From NCBI GenBank assembly GCA_900404475.1, contig OUQQ01000075.1:65378-104105 (forward strand): a stretch of 38,728 nucleotides of DNA. The letters are read 5' to 3'. Of the stretch, positions 20,550 to 34,700 are shown in pieces. A program made the position numbers and the translations under genes. The notes under the pieces were generated by a model that saw nothing but the letters and a program-made list of their open reading frames with translations, did no database searches and was not told the DNA's origin. How positions within the stretch are numbered: position 1 is the stretch's first letter; every line of letters starts with the position of its first letter. The stretch is from Spongospora subterranea. Its lineage: Eukaryota > Endomyxa > Phytomyxea > Plasmodiophorida > Plasmodiophoridae.

Positions 20550-22738
20550 ATGGCCAGCTTATCCCAGAGAGATGTATCAGATCAAGGATCCAGCGAAAAC
20601 GTCGATCAGCTGATATCGCCAACTTTGAATTCTAAAATTTCTGGGGAAGAACTGGACTGTTTTCGCTTAAGGATGGGCGATAAAGTTAAAATATGCCGCA
20701 GGAGACCAACGTCAATGAACGAGCTTCTTGCTATGTTTTTGCTCGGTTCGTAATTTTTTGTGAAATATTGCCCAAATGCGCTCTGATTTAGTTTGCCATA
20801 GGGTTTCCCGATGTTGATCCTCCCCTTGACTTTTATGTTGATCAGCAATTAATCAACAATATATCAGAATTACCCGAAAACTCCATTGTTGACTGCTACC
20901 CTGCAACGGCTCATCCTGTTAAACGAGACCGCGACGATGACACTCATGAAAATGCAATTTGGCCAAAGGAAAAGCGAATAAAGGCCGCTTCTTCAACGGC
21001 GTCCGGTGGGGATGAAGGCTGCATTGTGCATCTTCGGGGACTTCCTTTCGATGTCAATGAACGAGATATTCGACATTTTCTTTTTGACGCCAAGGTATCG
21101 GATCAGCCCAGCTCGATAGTCATTCAGTTAAACGGTCGCGATTTACCAACTGGCGACGCACATGTTCGCCTAGCGTCTTTAGTGGACGTTGGATTGGCAC
21201 TTGCTCGGCATAAACAACATATGGGTACATGCATTTTGTGAGTTTGATTCGTAACTTTCAAATTTTTTTCCTCAGGTGCTCGTTATATTGAGGTTTTTCG
21301 CGCATCCAACCACTCGATGATAAAGTGCATTAACGATAATGCGAACCGAGTCAACAATCGGGATGTGCGCCGTAAGGGAACGGATTCGAGCCTCACCGGC
21401 CGGGCACTGTCGTTTTCTAGGGATGCCCCTTTTTTAGGCACTGATGACTTCCCTAGACACTACCGAGTTTTTCCTCCACAGCGTTTTCCTGTACGTTCTT
21501 GCTCAGTTTACTGAATGATTACACCGTTTGACTCTCCCTTCCTGTTCTTCTTCTTTAGTCTTGCGGTTATATCCGTGTACGTGGATTGCCATATCATACA
21601 TCTGAAAGCGACATCTATTCGTATATCTGCGACTCTGAGTCCGAATCCAGCGTTAATTCATTTTGCAATTCTCTAGGTTTTTCCAGACTGTTGGAGTAAT
21701 GCCAACACGAATAGTTTTCACATCATCGACAAATCAGGACGCCGTTTTAGAATTTTCTAGTGTTTCTGACTCAGAAGTAGCGATGGCGAAAGATAAAGAC
21801 TATATTGGCTCTCGTTTCATTGACTTACATCGAATATCACCCGAAGAGTTCAATGACAAATATATGTTTGCAAATCGGACCGGATTGAGGACGCTTTCGA
21901 CCGATGGTGACGTATTTGGATCCCCAAGGTCCATTCGCTCAAATTTGGCCACTATTCCATCTCAATGCAGCCCGAGAAGTTCCCATTACAGTTATCACCC
22001 ATGCCGGCTAAAGCTACGAGGGCTCCCGTTTTCAGCTTCTGCTCGAGATGTTGAAAACTTTTTTACGTCAGTGTTCTCAGGCTGTCACGACCGCGAATTG
22101 CTTTTTTAACGCTCTGCTTGACGTCTTGTTTAGGGGATTTCGGATCATACCTGGATCAGTTCATCTCCCTCGTGAACAATCTGGCCGCTCATCCGGCCTT
22201 GGGTTTATTGATTTCGAATCAAGCCGTGACGCTGAACTCGCTATGCGCGAGAGAAACATGCAGTTCATCAACCACCGGTATCTGTTATTGGCTGGCCTAA
22301 TTGGAACAACACTTTTTACCAATTTGCACAACAGATACATCGAGCTTAGCATAGATAGTAAATATTCGTCACAAGGTTCTCCATCCAGTGTCCCTTCTTT
22401 CAGAGCTGCTCCGGATCTCGTCAATTCTCGCCGCGTCAGATTAAGAGGATTACCATTTAGCGCCACAAAAACCGACATAATCAATTTCTTCCCGTACGTC
22501 TGATTGCTTTGTTATTCTCAATGTGAGGGGGGAGTGCTAATGTGTTCTTTTCAACTTGGTTTTCAGTGGGTTTTCACTGGATATGAGCTCAGCTGAGACA
22601 TATATAGATCCAGTATCCGGGCGGCCAAATGGGGTGGGGTGTGTCTCCTTTTTATCATGCAGTGAAGCGATGCGTGCAATCAAGGAGCGAAACCATGCAT
22701 TCATGAATAGCCGTTATATCGAGCTTTCTCTTGAATGA
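20550..22738 (+). CDS. hnRNP H/F- or RBM12-like protein with four quasi-RRMs, 586 aa
   Basis: Predicted RNA-binding splicing or processing regulator; qRRMs of this group bind G-tracts. Exons: 20550-20745, 20802-21224, 21276-21490, 21559-21620, 21677-22066, 22134-22277, 22335-22493, 22567-22738 (1,761 nt). After an acidic N-terminal region with a basic VKRDRDDD/KEKRIK patch (about 115-135) come qRRM1 about 138-215 (CIVHLRGLPFDV; MGARYIEVFRAS), qRRM2 about 281-350 (YIRVRGLPYHTSESDIYSFF), qRRM3 about 408-485 (LKLRGLPFSASARDVENFF; MQFINHRYIELS) and qRRM4 about 508-586 (VRLRGLPFSATKTDIINFF; AFMNSRYIELSLE-stop). The RGLPF and MxxRYIE signatures are diagnostic of the ESRP/hnRNP H/GRSF1 superfamily. 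No ESRP exonuclease-like domain is visible, so I do not name an orthologue. It converges on the dynein gene 206 bp away. Confidence 0.92.
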
Positions 22739-22944
22739 CACGAGAACCGAATTATTTGCAAATTTTGTATCGATTCATTTACTAAGTTTCCTACCCTTCG
22801 TTAAAATACCCAGATTTGGTATAATTCCAGCTAATATATTGTTAATTATTCTTTCGACGAGAAACTTTCAGGACGTTGCTTTTCTTCCTACTATCAGGGT
22901 TTGAACGTATTTAGGACATCTGCCGTGCTGGTCATCCATGGTCA

Positions 22945-25900
22945 TCAGTCGGTGTTCAATACGAGCGCTGTGCCTTGCAGAATCCAATGGCTGGCATGCT
23001 CACTGGCGGTCAGGTCGGCCTCAAACACTGCACCCTCGCCCATTCCGCCTCGCCGATCTTGAGTGACATATACCGGTGTTCTGAAGGTGCTGGCCAACTT
23101 GAGCTTGGTAAGCTCGATGGGGATTACCTGAAGGATGGGCAGTTCGATGATAAGTTCCTTTGGATTGGGCCGCGTCAAGCACGATCGCTGGACATCCCAG
23201 CCTGCTCCCTCTAAATAAAGGCCTTGAATGTAGCAACCATCTGCGGGACGTTCTTTGATGTCCTCTGGATTGATGATGCCGGTCACTTTGGTGTAAAGGG
23301 TGGATTTATCCAGTGGCCATCGCCTCTTTCGGCATGTACTTTGGACGAGGGCGGTCAGATATGACTCGGGCACATGCAGTCCGCTGAGCCAGATAACTAT
23401 GGGATCATCCCCTTGAAGTATCCAGTTCTGGTACTGGTCATAGCGCCGTTGAAAGTGCTGGATCCAACTGCCCAGCATTTTTTTCGTTTGTGGCGCCAGT
23501 GCGCGCCATACCTCAGGAAGATACCCGTTAAACAGGGAGCTCCCGATCGCCTCCAGCTCACTTGACATTCCGATCTCACCGGCAAGCGCCTTCTGTAACT
23601 CGGCCAATGATGCCGACATCTTCGCGATCAGGATATTCCATCGCTCCAGCTCCTGCATCAGCACAATGGCACAGGGAGGGATAGGCTCTTCTGGACGATT
23701 CGCCCGAGTTGCTGCCGCTGCACTCAATGAACGGCGAATGATCTGCAGATCGAAAGGTTCTGGAACCTTTCGCTCAATATCAGCGGCTATTCTGGTGATT
23801 ATCTCTTCTCGTGACGCGCCGCTGCTATCTGCTACTGAGCGTGGTTGCAGGTCGATCAGATCTCGCCACATCTGCTTGGTGGCATCACTAAAGTACCCAA
23901 TCTCCGCGTTGCTATGGAGGCCAAATACTTCGGGGCTGTAATCGAGCGGGATGGTCTGGATCGCCTCCTCATACCCCTTAATGGTTTTCGTCGCTGGAAT
24001 CATGTAGTCATATCCGGAGCGAGAGAAATAAAAGGGCTGGGATTGATCAAAAAGGAAATCGCCCATGTACTCATCTAGATATGTGATGAGGATTCGTCGA
24101 TCATAGCTATCGGTAACCCTTCCCCCATACATTGCCTCTCCGATTAGATATCGCAACGAGCCCCAGGGCATCATCTCGTCATGATTGTTCCATGCCTTGG
24201 TCAGATACATCGATAGCAGGCGAAGTGATACGTTGAAATCGCTCTCGTTGAAATCATACATAACATTCCAGCCAATCTTGCCGTATTTGCGGCGCTCTTG
24301 CACGACGGCGTGAAAGAAACTGAGAACATACACCAACGACGGAAATGCGGGATGGGGACAGTCGTTCAAGACATCGTCCGTAATACGAGAATACGAACTG
24401 CGAATATTCAGGCGCAGGCCGTCAGGTGGTTCTGTCACTACTTTTAGTGACCGTTGCAAAATGCCTTTACACGAAATTATCGGTTAGAAACGATGCGAGG
24501 CGTATTCCTTGATTACGTACCAAGAGGGAATCGAGGAGTTGGATCAGTCGTTAACCACAATCGAAAATCAGGATTTACCGATGTTAAGGACAGCGATTCT
24601 AATAGTTTCTCTAGAGTTTTGAGCCATGACGACATCAGGTGGCAATTCTGTAAAACGATCCAGAAGCCACGAGATGACCCAGACTTGAGCAATGACAGTG
24701 CAATGTCGCCTTGGCCTTGCCCAAGCGCTGTTTAAAAAATATCTGGAGTTAGTAACCGTTTGTGAACGTAACTCGTGATTCAAGTCATACCCAGATGACG
24801 GAAGCGGTTGCTCTGCTTAATCCCATGTTGCTCTGCCAATTTGTCAAGCTCGATCATAGGATCGGCACCAGGCGATAGAATGAATACCACCGGGCTCTTG
24901 GCCGAGCTTTGCGCTAATATGCGCCCAAACTCTAAAACTGGCGGCTGGACGTAATACTGATCCCCCATAATTTGGACAACGAACCGCCTCACGTCGGTAT
25001 AGATTCGATCAGGGCGAAAGCAGCGCAGGATAAGCATGGATTGCATCTTCGTGAACTGAGCTCCGTATCCCTCAGGCATTGGCTCGTCCTCCGGCCTCTC
25101 TTTGCCCTGAACAGAAACAGCCCAAACGCAATGAAAACGCAATAATCAACATTTTGATACCGTCTCACCTGCCACGAACGCCATTGCTCGCTGTGTTCTG
25201 TGACATGGGAAAGCAAGGTAGTGAACACCTCGCTGATTCCTGACAATCTCTGAAGGTCCTTCCACGCTTGGGCGCTGATCCAATCGTCTGGTCTATCCTC
25301 GTCATTGCTATCCAAGGAGATATTCCCCTTGAGAAAGAAATCCAACTCTTGACGGTCGAGCTCGTCTTCCATAATCATTACCGTCATTTGAAACGAGAAC
25401 ATCAGCTTGTGCCTTTCGAAAATGCCGGTGCAGACATAATCATAAACCATCTTGGTAAGCTTAGTGATTATATTCTTGAGGCGGTACGTGATCATGGGAT
25501 CGCGTTCACTGGTAGTTAACGCACGCAAGAATAGCTGCAAGTAGGATGAGAGCGAGTATTCATACATCTTGCTGATGTTAGACAGGCCGCTGATGGCGAA
25601 GAATAGGATGGCGCCCCGCTTGGCTGCAGCCCGATATCCTGCGGTGACTTTCTCCAGCTCATTGGCAGTAATAGCGCTCTCCTCCAACTGCTCAGCAATG
25701 GAAACTGACTTGGTTTTGGCACTTTCTAAAACTCCAATCAGCACTGCGTTTTCCAGGATATTGCCAGTGGCTTCGGTCAGCTCCTGTACAGGCCGGGCAA
25801 TTAGCGATACCTTGTGCAAAAATCTCAACACTTACCCGCAATAGGACCGCCTCCAACTCGGCCAGCTTGATATTGTTCTTGCTCATCGTCTGTATCAATT

Positions 25901-28798
25901 CCTCCCGTTGCTGCTGCAAATCAGGGCGTTCATTGCCCACCACCACGTCAAGAAGTTGATCCTCCAATCCAGTCATTGTCACGCTGTAGTTGATTATCAT
26001 TGTCCTGCCGGCCAGTTCGGCAGAATATTCAGGATTGCTCATCTTGGTAACTAGGTATAGTCGGAATCCATCATCCCAATCTATCAGCTTGTCACCAAGT
26101 TGCAGCTGTTTCCCAGATCCCTGAACAGCAATTGCTATCAACTACACCGGATAAGCATGACAACCACTAATTACCGAGGTGATTAAGTTTTTATCAAGGA
26201 CTGGATTAATTATGGGATCAACATCTTCGTCAACAGCTTCGAATAGGAACGGATTTCCGAATTGAATACATAGCTCTAAGTACTTCATGAAGTCGGGATC
26301 GTTGAAGGTCTGAATAGTTAGCTTTTTGAGTCGTGTCTCTTTTTCCTTGATCCATTTTAGTGCCTGCATTTGAGGGTCAATACACAACGGGAACCGGGAG
26401 GATTGTGTGGTGAGGATGCCGTTCTGGATAGAGAGCTCATCGGAGGGAAGCCCTTCACTAACCCACGACGATATTTGAACCGGGGTGGTAAGCAGAGTTT
26501 CTAAACGGAAGGGGGAAGTTAGGGGAACCTTGCGCTGGACCAGATCCGATTGCCAGTCTGCATATAACATCTCGCTCCGGTACCCGAACGTGAACGCGCC
26601 TGTGTAGGATAGGAATGCAGCGGCCAGGAGACAATCTCCAACAAAACGGCTCTTTTTCTCGCTGAGGTCTTCCTTATCATGGGACCAACGCGTCCTCTCA
26701 CTGCCTAACCCTTGGATCAGCTTACTGGCCGCTGCCAAATACTGGGCCATTTTATCCGCCTCAAGTGCAAGATCGCGAGATTCGCCGCTCTTCTCCTCGT
26801 AGGTCTTGCTAAGGGCAGCGATTTCGTCCTCCAACAGGCCTAACTCGGCCCGGATCTGGCGCAGATCGGCTTGAGATTGGGCCATCTCCTTCTCCATCGC
26901 CTTGACTTTCTTGCGACGTGGCTCTACGTTTTTTGCGACTCTGTTGTAGTCGAGGATGGCGAGGACCCAGACCAGAAGCCCTTTACCGGCAGCGCTGATG
27001 CGATCTGATTCGTATGGATTCTCCATCAAAATTAAACATGAACATAACCCATCGAATTAGATTTTTACCCAGATTATCGACAGTCACTGCTGATTTAGCA
27101 TCGGTTTTCTTCTTAAGGATCTTCGTCACTTTCTGCACTTGCTTCTCAGTGATGTCGTCCCTAGGGTAATTCTGGAGCTTCGACAGAAATGCTGGATCAC
27201 TCATCATGGACTTAGCGCCAGCCTAAACAGCAACGCAAGTGAATAGGTCAGTGGTTTCAGAAACAATCCAGTGTTTTATACCCATCCGGTGGCCGGGTCT
27301 TCCTTTCCAGACGGTTTCAACTCTAAAACACATTGACACACATCCTTGACCGGTCCTGGAGGGTTGGCATAAGACTTCACCATAGTGATATCGTCCTTCT
27401 TTAGGTTCTTTAGTGCCTCGGCAGCTGCCTCTAATGCCGGCAATGCCTCATCTATCAGTACTGTCATCCATGTATTTCTGGTTACCACACCACATAAAAC
27501 GTACCCAGCGCATCTTCTGCCATTTTTTTCTCAACAGCAATACGTTCTCCCTCAATCTGTAATTCGGCATTTTTCTCGTTCGCAAGCTTTCTCTTCACTT
27601 CAACCTCATGGCTTCGCTCCCGTATTTGCTCTATCATACGAGTGCATTCCATGGCTGCTGCATCTACGATGACCTACATACAGCCATACCCGTTTTAAAA
27701 ATTGCTTGGGATATTGAGGACCGCAATCACCTTCTTCTCTCTCAGCTCCTCTTGCATTGCATCTACAGCATCAGCGGCCTCTATCAGTTTTGCCAGACCT
27801 CCGATCAAGCGTTTGGATTTGCGATCGTTCTCTATTCTACATTGCGATAATTGCCTTCGATAATTACCAATATAATCTGTAGCGATAGATTGTAAATATG
27901 GATGCACCTTCTAGTTTGAAATCAGATCCCTAACCCAAATAATTCTTTGGTGTCACTGAATTGAATCGGCGCAACTCCTGCATAAACCTGGAGCTATACA
28001 ATTGCACAGAAAGATGGACTTTGACCATGTGCTGAACTATTGCGGGCTTAAACTCCTCAGAGACCTCGTCTCCGGCAAGGAAATGATTTGCGACTGCCAG
28101 CAGGGCATCGCTTGGCCACGTGAAAAACCAGTCAATAACAGTATTGCAGACGAGCCCTGGGAATGAGCGGCAACGGCGGCGCAATTGATCCCCGCTGGGC
28201 GACATGCAGAGGACAATGTGAAGGTTATCTCGACACCTGAGGCAACAGATAAAATGAGAAGTTGAAGTGGAGCAGATCGTGTTAGCTGACTTATTGACCA
28301 GGTAAGCCCAACAAGCGTCCGCTGTACCGGATGGTACCTCCTTCCGAACACTCTCGATCAAAGGGGCTTTTTCTTCATCAGAGAACAACGCCGGAACTAT
28401 GCCCGTAGTCAACATGTTGTTCACGAGCTCCAAGAAAGATTCGTCCACAACATGGGCGTCGCTGAACATGAACACTACAGCCTGTTTGCACAACAGACTA
28501 TAGAGTTTTTTGAGGTCCTCCCTAAACTCGTATTCGCCATAGCCACGGCTAAGCTGGATCACAAACAGAGAGTATTGTGCACAGCAGGCGGCTAGCCGGG
28601 TTAGACTCTGCTTGCCGCTGCCACCGACACCGACAAGTAAAGCATTGCCTCGCTCCATTCGGATAATGCGATGAATTCGGGTTAGATGCTCGAGAGCGTC
28701 TTGGAATAGCACCAGGTTCATGAAGGATGAAGTTGAACCATTAGAATTGTAGCTGGATAGGGTCTGGTCGAAAATGGTTCTGACCGCTTCATATGATC
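22945..28798 (-). other. dynein AAA4, stalk/microtubule-binding domain, AAA5-AAA6 and C-terminal domain
   Basis: AAA4 has P-loop [14 protein letters not shown] near residue 2,855. The stalk coiled coils flank the microtubule-binding domain in about exons 27-31 ([56 protein letters not shown]). AAA5-AAA6 follow ([15 protein letters not shown] [59 protein letters not shown]). The last exon holds the long C-terminal domain with the GAGWD and VYVTQDRRG motifs. Confidence 0.92.
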
Positions 28799-31700
28799 CT
28801 GAAGACAAGAAAAGGGTCTGTTCAGATTCGAGTCATGGCGAGTTTTTGTTAAGGAAAATCACCTACCTAGATCTTCATATATTCTGACAGATTCTGTAGG
28901 ATTATTTGCTAGACGAAAATCTCCATACAGGATCGGGTTGGCCATGACGTAGGATAGAGCAGAGGGCCACATATCCTTGACAATCTTCCCTATTATATCA
29001 TCCTGAAGAATACGCCTGTCCTCATCCGATATGAGCCGATCGTGAAACACCCGGAGGCATTCATTACGCCATAGCCTGACCAGAGCGCTGGGCTCGGCAA
29101 TCGATTCTTGCAAAGATAGGCAGAGGCCTTGATAGACACGAGATAAATCACGAAGATTGAATACATAATGGAACTTGGATGGAGTCGGAGCCATTTTCTC
29201 GACTAATAGTTGGTAAACCTTCATGGTGGCAGACGTTAACGGAGATGAGATTTGTTTTACTGGATCCGGAAATGGGTCTAGATGAGCGTCCAGAATAGAG
29301 GAATATATGGACTGCAATGAGTCTGAAGAGGGGAATGCAACATTGATAACAGCAAAGCTGGATATGAACCTAGGATCGACAGGGTTCCGTCCTCCTCCAG
29401 GAGGAGCCATTGCTGATATGTACAGCAGATCGCGAATGGAATGGAGCGCCAGATCCGACCCCCGATCATACATAATACCCCGCTCTAACAAGAATTTGAG
29501 TAGGGCTATAGGCTGTTGAGTCCCGTATTTGTCGACATGCGGCATGTTCAAATCGTCAAAGAACACGACCAGCTTCTTTCCTGACTGTGGCCCATAAATG
29601 TGACCTGTTCGCTTATCCACATTATCCTCAATGATACGCTGAACATCTAAAGATGATGTACGAGAAGAGAAGTTGATGTTCAGAGTAACGTAGCGATCTC
29701 GGTCAAGCTCCTCCAGGTATTTTTGAACGACGACAGTTTTTGCAGTACCGGAAGCGCCTACGAGAAGGAAGGGCCTCTGGATGTCGCAGTATCGCTTCAG
29801 CATATAGCTATAGCATACTGTGTCAACTGTGGGAACCAGGATGAGGTTAAACTTGAACGGTGAAGGCGGAGCGTAATCGCTAACGTCATCAGACCATGGA
29901 ACCCATTTCTTCGACTTTATTTCAAAATACCATTGAAATAAAGACGATGAAGGTAGCTGCGATTTGGAGGGGGTTGTAGATACACACTGGCGCCCGCTGA
30001 GCTGTAAAATACGAGAATTGAGTGAGCACGAAGCATTAAAAGACAAGGGTTGGTCTGCAGGCCCCTCACCTGTTTGATGAATTGGTCGAGACGGGGCCGA
30101 CATTGCTCCTGAAGGGCAGCACCGACAGACCATATCACACAGAATATGACAAGGGATTCAATGGCGGGTTCATCATCGGCCAATGAATCTGGACCCATAA
30201 CAGCGCTAAACAGACTGCAGAACTGATCGACCAGATTGAGGGCGCATAGTGGTATGATGTGGCGAAGGGTGTTTTGACTGTCCGAGGATCCGTTTAAAGC
30301 ATAGTCCACAGCCGGATCAATATACTTATTCAAGAAGGCTTTGAGAATTGCCGCCTCCTTCGGGTTGGCCTGTGAGCGACTAGCGGTCCACCGTTCTAGC
30401 ACAAGTGTGAGCGTAGAATGAACAATTGTTGTGGCTGAGAATTACCAAGGAAAGGCTGGTGCCCTAGGTTCTTGGGATCCACATAAACCATTCCACACCT
30501 GCTGACCGTGGCGGGCGAGGCGTGCTGTAGGTCGGCAACCTCAACAAGAAGCTTGACATGTTCCTGTAGACGGATTCGCTCCCCATTTGGCAGAGTCAAC
30601 AGCTTGTTATCGTCCATGACCGAATTCATATTCTCGACCCAGAGCGCATCAACATCCCCATCAAACACGATCCAGCGAACTTCCTTAGCTTCCCCCTTTA
30701 GAGGTTCATTGGTTTCTCTGAACAGTTTCGACAGTATTCCATCCGTCCAATCTCTGGTCATCGGATCAAGAACGCCATACAGCTCGGACACAGACTGCGC
30801 CTTGGGATTTAAAGTCTGGACTTTGACCGTCAGGCCGAAAGCCGCAAGCTGGGAACGAGCCAGAGTCTCAATCACCACCGTTTTCCCTCCCCGGGTCGGT
30901 CCAACAATCATGCACGTGTGTCGGGTTAACATTGTCTCGTAAAGCTGCACAGTCTTGTCGATTTGTAGGTTGAAGAGGAGATCATTCGAGTGTTTATAAC
31001 CATGAACCGTCATATCGCTTCTAACAGCTTCAGTTAACACTTGATGCCCAACCCTGGGGCAATCAATACCAGGGAAAAGGTCATTGATAAGTCCCAGAAA
31101 CAAAGGAACATCATCGTAGACGAATTTCGGGAGGTTCATATCGCGGAGTGCCCGCATAAGCACCATGTTTTCATCAAATTCGGGCGCGCCACGTTTCAGA
31201 GCTCCAGCCATGACCAGCACAGACTTTAGGGCGCGTAGACCAAAATCGTAATGACATTGTTTAGATAGCTGCTCTCGGGATAGTTTATAAAGAACAGTCA
31301 TTTTCTTAGCTGCATAGGGCAATCAGAGATTCCATGAGACGGTTCAAACGCACTGACCTAGCATACGAGCAGACGAAAACCCTTCACTGAATAGCATAAT
31401 CTCGCATATCTGCAATAGATCAGGGACAACCATAGTAACAGGACGGAAGAGGGCTTTAAGATTATCGGGTAGTTCTGTCCGGCCAGCATAACCTGGGTTC
31501 ATTGTAATGAAGAACCCACATGACCGACGCAGGCGGATCTCCCTCCCGCCGAAATCAAACCTGAAGATTGTATTACAGTTCTGATCATATATATGAAATA
31601 CGATATAATCTCGTACTTTTCTTTTCCAGATTTAAGCGCCATCTGGATGCACCTGAGTTGCGTTGACACGACTGACAGCACCTCCAGGTCGATGCGGTTA

Positions 31701-34700
31701 AACTCATCAAAACATCCCCAGGCACCAGCCTGGACCAGTCCTGAGAATATCGAGCTCATGGCTCGGTAGTCGAGGCCGTCACCACAGTTGGTCACCATAC
31801 AGAGCAAGGCTAGCGCCTTGGCAAGGTCCTTAACCGTCTCGGTCTTGCCGGTTCCAGCCGGTCCAGCAGGGGAACCGCCCATGTTGAACGTCAGAGCTTG
31901 AGTTAGGGTCATGTAGCAACGGTCTGTGAGCGGCGTAATGACCAGGCGCCCGTTGAGACCCATGTACTCGTATCCATAGCGGAATACACCTGTGCATTGA
32001 CAGATCCGGATATCATCAACATCGGAGCGCCAATAAAATCGCAGCTGTGATTCCCAATCGAACTCTCGCGCGTCTAGAATTGAATCCCTAACAAATCTGT
32101 CGACTATATCCCTAGCGTGAACGTCAATAATGATCATGGTATTGACTTTTTTCCTGGTATGCACGTCCAGATTGGACGACCGAACACCTGCCACCAGGTC
32201 AGACAGTTGCATCGTTAACTTTCCCGCCAACTGCTTCACGGCGTGCTTATTGCCAGCTTTTACTTGGCGAAAGCCGTCCTCGACTTCCCAGGTCCACCAA
32301 ATCTGGCCTCCCACAATACCGACCATGCCCAGCTGCTCTTTGATCCAGTCGCCGCGTTTCATGTTGGGATAGTTGAAAACAGCCTGCTTGGTGATGGCTT
32401 GCAGAGTCCTTGTCATCTCCTCTTCAACCCCAGTCATCCAGACCTCCACAGGACCACTGGTCGCCACTTGGGACTTGAATGAAAACGACTCTCCTTCGCT
32501 CGAAACCATCCCACCCACCACAGAGTCTCCTCTAGCAAATCTCAGCTGTTTAACATTGTCGAAAAGCTTGAGCATGTGTATTTGGACGCAGTTCGGATCT
32601 GTTGTGCCAAGAATTGACAAGAGTTCATCATCTGATATGAAGAAAAACCTATCGGACGTGTCACAAAGTAGAGCATATCGAACTTAAAGACAAATGATTT
32701 CCTATTCTACCTTGGAAACGCATTTCGCTTTCGCTCAAGATAGTCCGACAAGCTTTTTTGACACTGATCAAGTTCAGTAGAGAGCCGCCGAAGATCGTCA
32801 ATGCGCTTGTCGAAGCTGCAGGCTGTCAGCACGTTAGGGTTCTTACCAGTCATCGACATGATCTTCTTGAAGTCGGCATCTACTCTATCGAAGGATTTAG
32901 CTGCGTCCCTCAACTGCATCCGGATGTCATCGCTGCCGATAAATATTCCCTCCAGATACATCCACTTCTTCTGAACTAACATCCATACATCTATCGTCTC
33001 AATTACATGATTGAGATCGCGTTCCCAATGCCGAACGTCATCAGCAAAGCAGCCTATGAACCTACCGACACAAACTCCATTTTGACAAGCGTGATAGGAA
33101 TTGAAATCAGACTGACCTGGAATTTAGCATAGTCTGCAGATTAAGGACACCATCCTCTAAATCAGCCACTACATCGCTGGTGTCCTGTAAGATTTTGAGA
33201 CCATCGCTGCCTTCATCGCTGCGGTACAAACACATGGGGAACGGTTTACTGCTCCAAAGAGTGACGATCTTGGCCAGCTCCTGTTCCGTCACTGATCAAG
33301 AAATCCATTCCCAGCTGGACTTTGAAGACCAACCTTCTCAATTCGAGCTTCTTGGGTAGCCGCCATCGTTATCTCGTCAATATCGTCCTTGAACCTATTC
33401 AGCTGCATTGCGAACAAGTTTCCTAGAGTGAACAGCTTTGGATTTAAATCAAATTTAATCCCCGTCTTTGCCATGAGTATATCCCAATGCCTAACACAAA
33501 CCATATTATCAGCAATTATGACAAGCGACAGGAAAAATGCAGACCTCTGCCTAATTGCTGGATTTTTCAAATTTGCCATAAGTGGTATTGATTCCCTGAA
33601 TCCTACAACGCGATCTTGCACCTTCCTATAGAAGAACAGCGATAGATTAGATTTGACCACAAGCAACAGTTTGGAAGCAAGACTCTAACTACACTACCTA
33701 AAAGGAGGTAAATTGTTAAGTTCTTCTTTAAAGTCGTTTAACTGGGTTAGCCATTTTTCGCTTCCTTTATCGATCAGATCAATATCTAAATCAATCCAAA
33801 GCATTTGTGACCAATCCTTGATCGCCTTCTGCAGCTCAATAAACACGTCGTATATAGGCTGAGATAGCCTAATAAACTCTTGAGCTGCCTGAAGATGAGG
33901 AAATGGAGTCACATCTAGCCCGAAAAGCCTCTCCGCATTTTCCAATGACACTCGAGTTCGCGACATGATCTCCAGCTCATTGGTGAAGAGTCGCAATGAT
34001 TCCAACCCATTCTCTAGAGTAATCCCCGCAGCGATCGGGCCCTGATTGAAACACATCAATATTCGGTGATATTCTATGTCTGTTTATATCACCTCTTGCG
34101 TCACTCGTCGCTTCATCTCTTCTGTAGTTGCAGCGAAATTTGACACATCGTCCTGGGCCACTTGCATAAACCGCTGCTTAACTCTTAATAATGCACGATC
34201 TGTTGAGCGAGATTGCACGACGAGGTCATGCCATAAAGACGGCAATGACATGGCTAGAAGATAATCGGAGGGATCCTCTTCAAGGTTATATACCTGTGGT
34301 AGACAAACAACTCATTACTATTGAGACAGCACAGCAAGAAAAAAAAACGCTAACTCTTAATGTCCGAAACCGCTCCATCAGATCCATGAAAAGAAGCTCC
34401 ATATCCATGGACATGTCCCTGACATCAACAATGGTGCTGAGTATCGCTTGGAGTTGCTCAAGTGTGTCAGTAGGGGCTGTTAGCTGTGCCGACAAAGCCG
34501 CAATCCTGGCAGACACATCATGGATGGCAGTGCAGGCGCTGGAGCGCAGCATTTCGCCATAGGCATGCAGCCAAACTTCGGCCTGCTGCTTCACCGCCAC
34601 GATCATTGACATGCAATCAACACGAATGAAGTCGATATCTTTATGGGCTATAATGGTCGATAAGCGGTTATGCAACGAAGCATAACGTAAGAGCTTGTTA

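Noticed and set aside
20231..20635. 134-codon + strand open frame upstream of the qRRM gene
   Set aside because: GC-rich, overlaps the true first exon in another frame, and has no conserved features; treated as promoter/5' UTR.
30508..30942. 144-codon + strand open frame
   Set aside because: Antisense shadow of dynein AAA2.
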